A stretch of 64,000 nucleotides of DNA from Ottowia sp. (GTDB lineage Bacteria; Pseudomonadota; Gammaproteobacteria; Burkholderiales; Burkholderiaceae_C). Positions 52,591-61,318 of the stretch are shown piece after piece. Below the pieces are notes generated by a model. The model searched no databases. It saw nothing but the letters and a program-made list of their open reading frames with translations, and was not told the DNA's origin. Numbering within the stretch: position 1 is the stretch's first letter; each line of letters starts with the position of its first letter. Position numbers and translations under genes: made by a program. The DNA is taken from assembly GCF_016703145.1 (NCBI RefSeq), contig NZ_JADJCO010000005.1:124001-188000 (forward strand), in the 5' to 3' direction.

Positions 52591-55165
52591 GGAAGGCGCA
52601 GCCGCTCGCGCGTTCGATCTGGCGCAGGGCCGGGCCGATGGACCGCGCCGCGCCGCCGTAGTCCTTCCACACCGAGTTGCCCACGCGCAGCCGTTCGCCG
52701 ATGTTGCCCAGGTGCCACTGCGCGGCGCTGGCGACGTCGCCCAGCTCATCCCACGCCAGCGGCACCGACACGCCCATGCCCGGCCGGGCGCGCGCCGACC
52801 AGGCGCACACGGTGGTGGCGCCGCGGCCGTTGCGCAGGTAGTCGGCGTAGATCTTTCCCACGCGGTTCCTGGGGCCGCTCACCGCCACGAAGCGCGCGGG
52901 AATCACGCGCGCCAAGTGCTCGCACAGCGCCTTGCTGAACGACTTGACCGCGTCCCAGCCGTGCAGCCGCTTGATCGGCACCACCACGTGCAGGCCCTTG
53001 CCGCCGCTGGTCTTGAGGAAGGGCACCAGCTCCAGCTCGGCCAGCAGGGTGCGCGCCAGCAGCGCGGCTTCCCGCACCTGCGGCCAGGCCACGCCCTCGC
53101 CGGGGTCGAGGTCGAGCACGAAGCGGTCGGGTCTTTCGATGCGGTCGGTGCGGGCGTTCCAGGTGTGCAGCTCCACGGTGTTCATCTGCGCGGCGCCCAG
53201 CAGGCCGGCCTCGTCGGCGATTTCCAGCAGGCCGGCGTGGCCGGGGTCCAGCGCCCGGTCCAGCACCCGCACGCCCGGGATCCGGCGGCCTTCGATGTGC
53301 TTCTGGAAGAACTGCTCGCCCGCGATGCCGTCCGGCGCGCGCAGCAGGGCCACGGGGCGCCCCGCCAGATGCGGCAGGACCAGCGGCGCGACGGTGGCGT
53401 AGTAGCGCGCCAGGTCGAGCTTGGTGCGGCCGGTGCCGGGGTCGATGACGCGTCCGGGGTGCGTGATGGACTGGTCGGCCAGGGCCTTGATTTCCATGGA
53501 TTTCATAGCGGATACAGATTGCTGGACGCGGGCTTCAGCCAGATCTGGCGTTGAACCGGCATCGGCGCGCAGGTCGTCCGGGGTCTTGTCCTGGCGCAGG
53601 CCGCGAAACACCGCGTGGCGCAGGCGGCCCTCGCGCGTGGTGCCTGCGTACGTCACCTGCGCCACCAGCTCCGGCCGCACCCAGGCCACGGGCGCGGGCG
53701 CCTGGACCTGCGCCGCGTCGGCCAGCGCGCTGCGCGGCGTGGCCAGCGCGGACAGGCGCTTTTTCAGGCGGGCCAGCGTCGCGCCGTCGAAGCCGCTGCC
53801 CACGTTGCCGGCCCAGCGCAGCCGGCCCTGGGCGTCGGGCGTGGCCAGCACCAGCGCGCCGACGTCCGCCGTCGCCGCGCGCGCCCCCCGGCCGGCCGTG
53901 TAGCCGGCGACGATGAATTCGCCGCCCTGCCCGCACTTGAGCTTGATCCAGTCGCCCGAGCGCCCGCTGCGGTAGCCGGCGTCGGCGCGCTTGCCGATGA
54001 TGCCCTCCAGGCCCAGCTGGCAGGCGCTGGCCAGTAGGCGGGTCGGGTCGGCCTCCAGCGGCTCGGACAGGCGCAGCAACGGTGAATCCACGCCCCGCAG
54101 CAGTTCGGCCAGGCGCGCGCGGCGCGCCCGCAGGGGCTGGCCGCGCCAGTCGTGGCTGTCCAGATGCAGCAGGTCGAACAGGTAGTAGAGGGGCGCGGTC
54201 GCCGCGCCGCCCTCGAACGCGGCCTGCAGCGCGCCGAAGTCGGGCAGGCCGTCCGGGCCCGGCATCACCACTTCGCCGTCCAGCCAGGCGCCTTGCACTG
54301 GCAGCGCGGCCAGCGCGCGCGCCAGCGCCGGCAGACGCCCGGTCCAGTCGAGCCCGTTGCGCGTGAACAGGTGCGCCCGGCCGCCCTCCAGGCGCGCCAG
54401 CAGGCGGTAGCCGTCCAGCTTCAGCTCCCAGATCCAGCCGTCGGCGGGCGAGGGCGGGGCGTCCGCCAGCGTGGCCAGTTGCGGTGCCAGGGTGTCGGGC
54501 AGCGGCGACGCCGCAGGCGCGGCGCGCGGGCCGGCGGGGCCGACCGAATCGGGCAGCGCCTCGGTCACCTCGAACTCGGACGCGGGCCGCGCGGCGGCGT
54601 CCTTTTCCTTGATCAGCAGCCAGTTCTTGCGGCCGCCGTCCTTCAGCCGCACCAGCGCCCAGCCGCCGTTTAGCTTCAGGCCGTGCAGGGTGAACTTGAA
54701 GTTGCCCGCCGACAGCCCCTGGTCGGTGTCGTGCCCCGGCGTGGGCGACCAGGTGCCGCGGTCCCAGATGATGACGCGCCCGCCGCCGTACTGGCCGGCC
54801 GGGATCTGGCCCTCGAAGTCGTTGTAGTCGATAGGGTGGTCTTCCACCTGCACCGCCAGGCGCTTGTCGCGCGGGTCCAGGCTGGGGCCCTTGGGCACGG
54901 CCCAGCTGCGCATGGCGCCCGCCACTTCCAGCCGCAGGTCGTAGTGCAGGCGGCTGGCCCAGTGCTTGTGGATGACGTAGCGAAAGCCCGCCTGCCCCAC
55001 GGGGGCGCCGCCCACGGGCTCGGGCGTCCGGCTGAAGTCGCGCTTGGCGCGGTAGCGGGCCAGCGGGGCGTCGGCGGCGCGCTTTGCTTCTGGTTTGATA
55101 GCTGACCGTGCACGGCCGGCGGTCGTTGCGGCCTGTTCTGGCTTTGAACGGGAGGCCACGCGCAC
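52547..55165 (-). CDS. ligD: ATP-dependent DNA ligase D
   Basis: LigD repairs double-strand breaks by non-homologous end joining with Ku. The order in this 872-residue protein is: 3'-phosphoesterase domain (residues 40-190, HKHWASRLHYDLRLEVAG), ligase domain (about 225-535, catalytic Lys249 in ELKLDGYRLLARLEGG), then polymerase/primase domain (about 555-860, LDLDPGEGVAWPQVREAALL). Family A repeats sit in frame at the N-terminus, at the ligase-polymerase junction (residues 540-556) and at the very end, where one supplies the stop region. The GTG start at 55165 follows the ku stop by one base. Confidence 0.95.
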   Translation of the reverse strand: MRVASRSKPEQAATTAGRARSAIKPEAKRAADAPLARYRAKRDFSRTPEPVGGAPVGQAGFRYVIHKHWASRLHYDLRLEVAGAMRSWAVPKGPSLDPRDKRLAVQVEDHPIDYNDFEGQIPAGQYGGGRVIIWDRGTWSPTPGHDTDQGLSAGNFKFTLHGLKLNGGWALVRLKDGGRKNWLLIKEKDAAARPASEFEVTEALPDSVGPAGPRAAPAASPLPDTLAPQLATLADAPPSPADGWIWELKLDGYRLLARLEGGRAHLFTRNGLDWTGRLPALARALAALPVQGAWLDGEVVMPGPDGLPDFGALQAAFEGGAATAPLYYLFDLLHLDSHDWRGQPLRARRARLAELLRGVDSPLLRLSEPLEADPTRLLASACQLGLEGIIGKRADAGYRSGRSGDWIKLKCGQGGEFIVAGYTAGRGARAATADVGALVLATPDAQGRLRWAGNVGSGFDGATLARLKKRLSALATPRSALADAAQVQAPAPVAWVRPELVAQVTYAGTTREGRLRHAVFRGLRQDKTPDDLRADAGSTPDLAEARVQQSVSAMKSMEIKALADQSITHPGRVIDPGTGRTKLDLARYYATVAPLVLPHLAGRPVALLRAPDGIAGEQFFQKHIEGRRIPGVRVLDRALDPGHAGLLEIADEAGLLGAAQMNTVELHTWNARTDRIERPDRFVLDLDPGEGVAWPQVREAALLARTLLAELELVPFLKTSGGKGLHVVVPIKRLHGWDAVKSFSKALCEHLARVIPARFVAVSGPRNRVGKIYADYLRNGRGATTVCAWSARARPGMGVSVPLAWDELGDVASAAQWHLGNIGERLRVGNSVWKDYGGAARSIGPALRQIERASGCAFHPVFIAAGAISSLA
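53498..53545 (-). repeat. Family A dispersed repeat, copy A15, at the ligD domain junction
   Basis: A reverse copy: GATTTCATAGCGGATACAGA and TTGCTGGACGCGGGCTTCAG. It encodes about 15 residues (EARVQQSVSAMKSMEIKAL) between the ligase and polymerase domains. Confidence 0.68.
55088..55150 (-). repeat. Family A dispersed repeat, copy A16, in the ligD N-terminus
   Basis: A reverse, degenerate copy: CTTCTGGTTTGATAGCTGAC and GCGGCCTGTTCTGGCTTTG. It encodes residues 6-26 of LigD (KPEQAATTAGRARSAIKPEA), ahead of the phosphoesterase domain. Confidence 0.6.
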
Positions 55166-55166
55166 C

Positions 55167-56045
55167 TCAGGCGCGCTGGCGGCCGGGCCTGGCTTTGGCG
55201 GGCGCCTTGCCGCCGCCTTGCAGGCTGCGCTTGAGCAGCTCGGTCAGGTCGATCACCTCGGCGTCGGCGTCGGCGTGGGCGCTGGGGGCGTCGGCCTTCT
55301 CCACGCTCCGCACCTCGCCGGCGTCGGCCTTTTGCCGCACCAGGCGCATGATCTCGTCCTTGAACGAGTCGCGGAAGTCGTCCGCGTCCCAGGGCGAGGA
55401 CATTTCCTCGATCAGCTGGCGCGCCATCTTCAGCTCGCCCTCCTTCAGGCCGGCCGCCTTGGCGCCGGCCGGCGGCAGCTTCAGCGCCTCGAACGACTTG
55501 ATGTCGCCGCCCCAGCGCAGCAGGTTCAGGATCAGCGCCGGCCCGCTGGGCACCAGCACCGCCAGGTGCTGCCGGGTGTTGATGACCACGCGCGCCACGC
55601 CCACGCGGCCGGTCTCCAGCAGCGCCTCGCGCAGCAGCGCGTACACCTTCTCGCCCCGGTTGATCGGCGCCAGGTAGTACGGCCGCTCCAGGTAGACGAA
55701 CGGGATCTCCGCGGCCGTGATGAAGCTCTCGATCTCGATCGTCTGCGTGGTCTTGGGAAACGCTGCCTTGATCTCGTCGGCGGTCAGCACCACGTAGTGG
55801 CCGTCCTCCACCTCCACGCCCTTCACGATGTCGGCCGCGGCGATCTCCTGGCCGGTCTTCTTGTTGACGCGCTTGTAGCCCACCGGCTCCATGCTGCGCC
55901 GGTCCAGCCAGTCGAAGTCCACGCCCGAAGCCTGCGTGGCCGTGTACAGCGCCACCGGGATGTGCACCAGCCCGAAGCTGATGGCGCCCTTCCACACCAC
56001 GCGGGCGGGGGCGGCGGCTTCTTCTTGGTCAGGGGCTTCGGCCAT
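55167..56045 (-). CDS. ku: Non-homologous end-joining protein Ku
   Basis: Bacterial Ku is a homodimer that threads onto broken DNA ends and recruits LigD. The 292-residue protein has VVWKGAISFGLVHIPVALYT, the Ku-core VEVEDGHYVVLTADEIKAAF and TGRVGVARVVINTRQHLAVL. It ends in a Lys/Arg-rich tail (GGGKAPAKARPGRQ) that may bind DNA. The start MAEAPDQEEAAA at 56045 is preferred over one 14 codons upstream because it fits the family. The gene runs directly into ligD. Confidence 0.95.
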   Translation of the reverse strand: MAEAPDQEEAAAPARVVWKGAISFGLVHIPVALYTATQASGVDFDWLDRRSMEPVGYKRVNKKTGQEIAAADIVKGVEVEDGHYVVLTADEIKAAFPKTTQTIEIESFITAAEIPFVYLERPYYLAPINRGEKVYALLREALLETGRVGVARVVINTRQHLAVLVPSGPALILNLLRWGGDIKSFEALKLPPAGAKAAGLKEGELKMARQLIEEMSSPWDADDFRDSFKDEIMRLVRQKADAGEVRSVEKADAPSAHADADAEVIDLTELLKRSLQGGGKAPAKARPGRQRA

Positions 56046-56128
56046 GGGGTCTCCCGCGGGACGGAGGAGCCAGCTTACGCCACGCAAGCGGGCGCGCGGT
56101 GTAGGACGCTGCCCGCGGCGCGCCGGCG

Positions 56129-56155
56129 AAAAAAAGCGGCGCCGCCGCCGCTTTT
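56129..56155 (-). terminator. Intrinsic terminator of the leucine genes
   Basis: On the minus strand AAAAGCGGC pairs with GCCGCTTTT around six bases and the transcript ends in a run of seven T. It lies 19 bp after the leuB stop and before ku. Confidence 0.88.
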
Positions 56156-56173
56156 CGTCAAGCGCGCCGGACT

Positions 56174-57244
56174 TTAGCCCAGCGCCTTCAGCACCGCCTC
56201 GCCCATTTCCCGCGTGCCCACCCGGGTGGTGCCCGGGCTGTGGATGTCGGGCGTGCGCAGCCCCTGCGCCAGCACCGCCTTGACGGCGGCCTCGATGCGG
56301 TCGGCGGCCTCGGGCTGGTTCAGCGAGAAGCGCAACATCATCGCCGCGCTCAGGATGGTGGCCAGCGGGTTGGCCACGCCTTGCCCGGCGATGTCGGGCG
56401 CGCTGCCGTGGCTGGGCTCGTACAGGCCCTGCTTCTTGTCGTTCAGGCTGGCCGAGGGCAGCATGCCGATGGAGCCGGTGAGCATGGAAGCCTCGTCCGA
56501 CAGGATGTCGCCGAACATGTTGCCGGTGACCACCACGTCGAAGCGCTTGGGCGCCTTGACGAGCTGCATGGCGGCGTTGTCCACGTACATGTGGTCGAGC
56601 GCCACGTCGGGGTACTGCTGGCCGACCTCGGTGACCACGTCCTTCCAGAACTGGAAGGTTTCCAGCACGTTGGCCTTGTCCACGCTGGTGACCTTCTTGC
56701 CTCGCTTTTGCGCCGCCTGGAAGGCGACGTGGGCGATGCGCTCGATCTCGGGGCGGGTGTAGCGCATGGTGTCGAAGGCTTCCTCGGCGCCGGGGAAGTG
56801 CCCGTCCACCGCCGTGCGGCGCCCGCGCGGCTGGCCGAAGTAGATGTCGCCGGTCAGCTCGCGGATGATGAGGATGTCCAGGCCTGCCACCAGCTCGGGC
56901 TTGAGGCTGGAGGCGTGCGTGAGCTGCTCGTAGCAGATGGCGGGGCGGAAGTTGGCGAACAGGCCCAGGTGCTTGCGCAGGCCCAGGATGGCCTGCTCGG
57001 GGCGCAGCGGGCGGTCGAGCTTGTCGTACTTCCAGTCGCCGACGGCGCCGAAGAGGATGGCGTCGGCGGACTGCGCCAGCCTGAGCGTGGTCTCGGGCAG
57101 CGGGTGCCCCGAGGCTTCGTAGGCGGCGCCGCCGACGGGCGCTTCTTCCAGCTCGAATTTCAGGTCCAGGGCCTTCAGGACCTTGACGGCCTCGGCGGTG
57201 ATCTCGGGACCGATGCCGTCGCCGGGCAGGACTGCGATGTTCAT
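56174..57244 (-). CDS. leuB: 3-isopropylmalate dehydrogenase
   Basis: LeuB oxidatively decarboxylates 3-isopropylmalate, the third leucine-specific step. The 356-residue protein begins MNIAVLPGDGIGPEITAEAV. It has the substrate/NAD-binding RELTGDIYFGQPRG, the YVDNAAMQLVKAPKRFDVVV region, and GSAPDIAGQGVANPLATILS near the end. It is the last gene of leuC-(lipoprotein)-leuD-leuB, separated from leuD by a family A repeat. Confidence 0.96.
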   Translation of the reverse strand: MNIAVLPGDGIGPEITAEAVKVLKALDLKFELEEAPVGGAAYEASGHPLPETTLRLAQSADAILFGAVGDWKYDKLDRPLRPEQAILGLRKHLGLFANFRPAICYEQLTHASSLKPELVAGLDILIIRELTGDIYFGQPRGRRTAVDGHFPGAEEAFDTMRYTRPEIERIAHVAFQAAQKRGKKVTSVDKANVLETFQFWKDVVTEVGQQYPDVALDHMYVDNAAMQLVKAPKRFDVVVTGNMFGDILSDEASMLTGSIGMLPSASLNDKKQGLYEPSHGSAPDIAGQGVANPLATILSAAMMLRFSLNQPEAADRIEAAVKAVLAQGLRTPDIHSPGTTRVGTREMGEAVLKALG

Positions 57245-57251
57245 TTTTGCT

Positions 57252-57314
57252 TCTGAATTAATAGCTACCGGCGCAACAGGGGTGCCGGCTGGAGCCTGTT
57301 TTTGCTTGAAATGG
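57252..57314 (-). repeat. Family A dispersed repeat, copy A17, fills the leuD-leuB gap
   Basis: A reverse copy: CTTCTGAATTAATAGCTACC, GGCGCAACAGGGGTGCCGG and CTGGAGCCTGTTTTTGCTTG. The element takes up nearly the whole 72-bp spacer between the two genes. Confidence 0.8.
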
Positions 57315-57316
57315 CC

Positions 57317-57967
57317 TCACCCGTTCAGGGTGTGCGCCAGCCAGGGCTTCGCCGCCAGGCGCTCGGCCTCGAAGGCCTTGATCTTGTCCTGCTGGCGCAG
57401 CGTCAGCCCGATGTCGTCGAAGCCACCCTGCAGGCAATACTTGCGGAACGGCTGCACGTCGAAGGCGATCTCCTCGCCACCGGGCTGGACGATGGCCTGC
57501 CGCTCCAGATCGACGGTGAGCTGGTAGCCGGGAAAGGCCGCCACCTCGTCGAACAGCCGCGAGATCGTCGATTCGGGCAGCACGATGGGCAGCAGCCCGT
57601 TCTTGAAGCAGTTGTTGAAGAAGATGTCGGCGAAGCTGGGCGCCAGGATGGCGCGAAAGCCGTACTGGTCCAGCGCCCAGGGCGCATGCTCGCGGCTCGA
57701 TCCGCAGCCGAAGTTCTTGCGCGTCAGCAGGATGGAGGCGCCGGCGTAGCGCGGCTGGTTCAGCACGAAGTCCGGGTTGGGCCTGCGGCTGGCCGGGTCC
57801 ATGCCCGGCTCGCCGTGGTCGAGGTAGCGCCACTCGTCGAACAGGTTGGGACCGAAGCCGGAGCGGTGAATGGACTTCAGGAACTGCTTCGGGATGATCG
57901 CGTCGGTGTCGACGTTCTCGCGGTCCATCGGGGCGACGAGGCCCTGGTGCACGGTGAATTTCTGCAT
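57317..57967 (-). CDS. leuD: 3-isopropylmalate dehydratase small subunit
   Basis: LeuD joins LeuC to isomerise 2- to 3-isopropylmalate. The 216-residue protein has VAPMDRENVDTDAIIPKQFL at the N-terminus and the family-typical NFGCGSSREHAPWALDQYGF and SFADIFFNNCFKNGLLPIVL. It follows the small lipoprotein gene by 13 bp and precedes leuB. Confidence 0.95.
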   Translation of the reverse strand: MQKFTVHQGLVAPMDRENVDTDAIIPKQFLKSIHRSGFGPNLFDEWRYLDHGEPGMDPASRRPNPDFVLNQPRYAGASILLTRKNFGCGSSREHAPWALDQYGFRAILAPSFADIFFNNCFKNGLLPIVLPESTISRLFDEVAAFPGYQLTVDLERQAIVQPGGEEIAFDVQPFRKYCLQGGFDDIGLTLRQQDKIKAFEAERLAAKPWLAHTLNG

Positions 57968-57980
57968 CGCGGTCTTCAGG

Positions 57981-58106
57981 TTACTTGGCGGCGCGCTCGA
58001 TGGCGCCGCCGGCCCGCTGCACGTCCTGCCCCACGCCCTTGACGGTGTTGCAGCCGGCCAGCACGAAGGCCAGCGCGAGGGTGACGAGTGCGAAAGTCTT
58101 GCTCAT
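57981..58106 (-). CDS. Entericidin A/B-like small lipoprotein inside the leu cluster
   Basis: A 41-residue lipoprotein: a signal peptide ending in the lipobox FVLAGC, then NTVKGVGQDVQRAGGAIERA, the entericidin pattern. Mature length is about 23 residues and it should sit in the membrane. The ATG has GAAGGAG upstream. It lies between leuC and leuD with gaps of 12 and 13 bp, so it must be co-transcribed with leucine genes. Entericidins are implicated in envelope stress; no antidote partner is visible. Confidence 0.88.
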   Translation of the reverse strand: MSKTFALVTLALAFVLAGCNTVKGVGQDVQRAGGAIERAAK

Positions 58107-58118
58107 GGTGATGCTCCT

Positions 58119-59573
58119 TCAGGCGAATTGGCGGATGTCCACGAAGTGGCCGTGCACGGCGGCGGCGGCGGCCATGGCGGGGCTGACCAGGTGGGTGCGG
58201 CCGCCGTTGCCCTGGCGGCCCTCGAAGTTGCGGTTGCTGGTGGAGGCGCAGCGCTCGCCGGGCTCCAGCCGGTCGGCGTTCATGGCCAGGCACATGCTGC
58301 AACCGGGCTCGCGCCATTCGAAGCCGGCGGCGGTGAAGATCTTGTCCAGGCCCTCGGCCTCGGCCTGCCGCTTCACCAGGCCGGAGCCGGGCACCACCAG
58401 CGCCAGCCTGACGCCCGGCGCCACCTTGCGGCCCAACCGCTTGACCACGGCGGCGGCCTCGCGCATGTCCTCGATGCGGCTGTTGGTGCAACTGCCGATG
58501 AAGACCTTGTCGATGGCGATGTCGTCCATCGCCTTGCCCGGCTGCAGGCCCATGTAAATCAGCGCGCGCTCGATGGCGCCGCGCTTGCTGGCGTCCTTCT
58601 CCTTGTCGGGGTCGGGCACGCGGCCGTCGATGCCCAGCACCATCTCGGGGCTGGTGCCCCAGGTGACCTGCGGCACGATCCGGGCGGCGTCCAGCTCGAC
58701 CACGGTGTCGAAGCGCGCGCCCGCGTCGGAATGCAGCGTGCGCCAGTAGGCCGCGGCCTGGTCCCACTCGGGGCCGCCGACGAAGCGGCCGCTGGCCGCG
58801 TCGGTGCCGGGCGCCAGCAGGCGGCCCTTGACGTACTCGATGGTCTTGTCGTCCACCGCCACCAGCCCGGCGCGCGCGCCGGCCTCGATGGCCATGTTGC
58901 ACACGGTCATGCGGCCTTCCATGCTGAGCGCGCGGATGGCGCTGCCGGCGAACTCGATGGTGTAGCCCGTGCCGCCAGCGGTGCCGATGCGGCCGATGAT
59001 GGCCAGCACGATGTCCTTGGCCGTCACGCCGGGGGCGGCGCGGCCCTCCACCTTGATCAGCATGTTCCTGGCCTTCTTGGCCAGCAGGGTCTGCGTGGCC
59101 AGCACGTGCTCGACCTCGCTGGTGCCGATGCCATGCGCCAGCGCGCCGAAGGCGCCGTGCGTGCTGGTGTGGCTGTCGCCACAGACCACCGTCATGCCGG
59201 GCAGGGTGGCGCCGTTCTCGGGGCCGATCACGTGCACGATGCCCTGGCGCTTGTGCAGGAAGGGGAAGAACGCCGCCGCGCCGTTGGCCCGGATGTTGGC
59301 GTCCAGCGTGGTCACCTGCAGCTTGCTGATGGGGTCGTCGATGCCGTCGTAGCCGCGGTCCCAGCCGGTGGTGGGCGTGTTGTGGTCGGCGGTGGCGACG
59401 ACCGAGCTGACGCGCCAGACCTTGCGGCCGGCTTGGCGCAGGCCCTCGAAGGCCTGCGGGCTGGTCACCTCGTGCACCAGGTGGCGGTCGATGTAGAGGA
59501 TGGCGGTGCCGTCCTCCTCGGTGTGGACGACGTGCTCGTCCCAGATTTTGTCGTACAGCGTGCGTGCGGTCAT
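58119..59573 (-). CDS. leuC: 3-isopropylmalate dehydratase large subunit
   Basis: LeuC carries the [4Fe-4S] cluster of isopropylmalate isomerase. The 484-residue protein starts MTARTLYDKIWDEHVVH. The first cluster cysteine lies in FIGSCTNSRIEDMREAAAVV and two more in GCSMCLAMN. The start at 59573 fits the family better than one ten codons earlier. It lies 33 bp downstream of a LysR-type regulator on the same strand. Confidence 0.96.
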   Translation of the reverse strand: MTARTLYDKIWDEHVVHTEEDGTAILYIDRHLVHEVTSPQAFEGLRQAGRKVWRVSSVVATADHNTPTTGWDRGYDGIDDPISKLQVTTLDANIRANGAAAFFPFLHKRQGIVHVIGPENGATLPGMTVVCGDSHTSTHGAFGALAHGIGTSEVEHVLATQTLLAKKARNMLIKVEGRAAPGVTAKDIVLAIIGRIGTAGGTGYTIEFAGSAIRALSMEGRMTVCNMAIEAGARAGLVAVDDKTIEYVKGRLLAPGTDAASGRFVGGPEWDQAAAYWRTLHSDAGARFDTVVELDAARIVPQVTWGTSPEMVLGIDGRVPDPDKEKDASKRGAIERALIYMGLQPGKAMDDIAIDKVFIGSCTNSRIEDMREAAAVVKRLGRKVAPGVRLALVVPGSGLVKRQAEAEGLDKIFTAAGFEWREPGCSMCLAMNADRLEPGERCASTSNRNFEGRQGNGGRTHLVSPAMAAAAAVHGHFVDIRQFA

Positions 59574-59606
59574 GGCGGGTGAAGCTCTCTCGTGGTGTCT
59601 CAAATT

Positions 59607-60542
59607 TTATGTCGATGGCGCCTGCGGCGCCGGGTACTCGACCAGGTGCTCAACCAGAGCACGCGCGGTCGGCGGCAGGGTGTCGAAGTCGCGCGCCACC
59701 AGGCTGATCCGGCGCGCCGCCCAGGCGTCGCGCAGCGGCACGCAGCGCAGGTTGCCGGTGCCGTGCATCAGGCGGAAGGCGCGCTCGGGCATCACGCCCA
59801 CGCCCAGGCCGTTGTCGATCATGCGGCACATGGCGTCCAGCCCGGTGACGCGGATGCGCAGCCGCACCGCCCGCCCGGCCCGCGCGGCGGCCTGGTGCAG
59901 CGCCAGCGAGATCGAGCTGTTGGCGTGCAGCCCGACGTGGTCGAAGTCCAGCGTATCTATGAAATCGATAGCTGCAAGCGCAGATTCGGTGCGGGCTGCG
60001 GGCAGGATCAATGCCAAACGATCGTGCCGGTACGGCCGCACCTGCAACCGCGGCGCGGCGCCGCTGGCGTTGCACAGTCCCAGGTCGGCCGCGCCCTCGG
60101 CCACGGCGCGCTCGACCTCCGACGACAGGTGCTCCTCCAGGTCGATCTTGACCCGCGGATGCCGCCCGATGAAGCGCCCCAGGTCCTCCGGCAGGAACTG
60201 CACGATCGCCGACATGCTGGCATGCACCCGCACGTGGCCGCGCACGCCGTCGGCGTACTCGCTCAGCTCGCCCTGCATCTTCTCCAGCCCATAGAGCACG
60301 CTGCGCGCGTGGTGCAGCAGGCTCTGCCCGGCGGGGGTCAGCTCGACGCCGCGCGCATGGCGGTAGAGCAGGGCCGTGCCCAGCGTGCTCTCCAGGTCCG
60401 CCACGCGCTTGCTGACGGCCGAGGCGGCGATGAACTCGCGCTCGGCCGCGCGCCCGATGCTGCCTTCCTCGCCCACGGCCACGAAGAGCTGCAGCGAGGT
60501 CAGGTCGATGCGGCGGGCGAAGCTGCGTTCGGTGGGTTTCAT
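59607..60542 (-). CDS. LysR-type transcriptional regulator
   Basis: A 311-residue activator/repressor. The N-terminal winged helix-turn-helix is LTSLQLFVAVGEEGSIGRAA, then EREFIAASAVSKRVADLEST. The co-inducer domain (residues 90-300) binds a small ligand. A family A repeat is inserted in frame at residues 175-196 (ILPAARTESALAAIDFIDTL). Position ahead of leuC suggests control of leucine synthesis, but the orientation is tandem, not the usual divergent one, so the target is uncertain. The upstream 265 bp holds copy A19. Confidence 0.87.
   Translation of the reverse strand: MKPTERSFARRIDLTSLQLFVAVGEEGSIGRAAEREFIAASAVSKRVADLESTLGTALLYRHARGVELTPAGQSLLHHARSVLYGLEKMQGELSEYADGVRGHVRVHASMSAIVQFLPEDLGRFIGRHPRVKIDLEEHLSSEVERAVAEGAADLGLCNASGAAPRLQVRPYRHDRLALILPAARTESALAAIDFIDTLDFDHVGLHANSSISLALHQAAARAGRAVRLRIRVTGLDAMCRMIDNGLGVGVMPERAFRLMHGTGNLRCVPLRDAWAARRISLVARDFDTLPPTARALVEHLVEYPAPQAPST
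59957..60018 (-). repeat. Family A dispersed repeat, copy A18, in frame in the LysR gene
   Basis: A reverse copy: CTATGAAATCGATAGCTGCA, GCGCAGATTCGGTGCGGGCT and GCAGGATCAATGCCAAAC. It encodes about 20 residues in the ligand-binding domain. Confidence 0.75.
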
Positions 60543-60674
60543 GAAGACGAATGAACCATCACGATAGGAGATGGATGATGGATATTTTCCTTCAGAAGTA
60601 GATGCTTTGCATCGTGAATGGAGATGGGTGACCTGCGGCATCGGGATGGCTCGGTGCGGGCCGGAAGCGCTGAA

Positions 60675-60743
60675 ACCGGATTCAGGTTCGAAATCGATTC
60701 CAGCCGGTGCCAGTATTGCGTGGGAAGCTATTAATTTAATAGT
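60675..60743 (+). repeat. Family A dispersed repeat, copy A19
   Basis: A forward copy: AACCGGATTCAGGTTCG, TTCCAGCCGGTGCCAGTATT and GGGAAGCTATTAATTTAATA. It lies in the gap between the LysR gene and the DUF3011 gene, whose promoter it may disturb or provide. Confidence 0.75.
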
Positions 60744-60808
60744 GTTCAATCACCTGCCATCTGCCTAGAATGAAACCGGCTCCTCACCATCCCACGAAAG
60801 GATTTCCC

Positions 60809-61312
60809 ATGCGCCATTCCCTCACCGCCGCCGCGCTGCTCGCCGGGTCGTTCGGTTTCGTGGCCGAAGCCGCGGCCCAGGCCACGGTCGAATGCCGATC
60901 ACGCGACTACCAGTACACCGAGTGCTACGCCGGCGATTTGTCGCGCCCGCAGCTGATCCATCAGATTTCCAGTAGCGCCTGCATCCTCAACCGCAGTTGG
61001 GGCTACAACCCCGGCAGCGGCTACGTCTGGGTGTCGCAAGGGTGCGCCGGCACCTTCGCCGACGTGGGCGGCTACCACCACGGCCGCGGCGACACCTACG
61101 ACTCGGGCGCGCGCCACTACGACGATCGGGGCCGCGATGCCGGCGCCGTCATCGGCGGGCTGGTGCTCGGGGCGATCCTGGAGGGCGCGGCCTCGGGCGG
61201 CCATCGGCACAACCGGTCCAGCGACGGCGGCTACGACGGCTGCCATGGCAGCGGCTGCCTGGTCACCAACCCGGACGGTCCGCCGGAGCCGGGCCAGACC
61301 GAGATGCGGTGA
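60809..61312 (+). CDS. DUF3011 secreted protein
   Basis: A 167-residue exported protein. It has a signal peptide (LTAAALLAGSFGFVAEAAAQ) and one DUF3011 domain: VECRSRDYQYTECYAGDLSR, then ISSSACILNRSWGYNPGSGY and VWVSQGCAGTF. The four cysteines probably form disulfides. A His/Gly-rich tail follows (GGHRHNRSSDGGYDGCHGSG), preceded by a short hydrophobic GAVIGGLVLGAILEG. The start is set by AAAGGA. Function unknown. Confidence 0.85.
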   Translation: MRHSLTAAALLAGSFGFVAEAAAQATVECRSRDYQYTECYAGDLSRPQLIHQISSSACILNRSWGYNPGSGYVWVSQGCAGTFADVGGYHHGRGDTYDSGARHYDDRGRDAGAVIGGLVLGAILEGAASGGHRHNRSSDGGYDGCHGSGCLVTNPDGPPEPGQTEMR

Positions 61313-61318
61313 ATCAGG

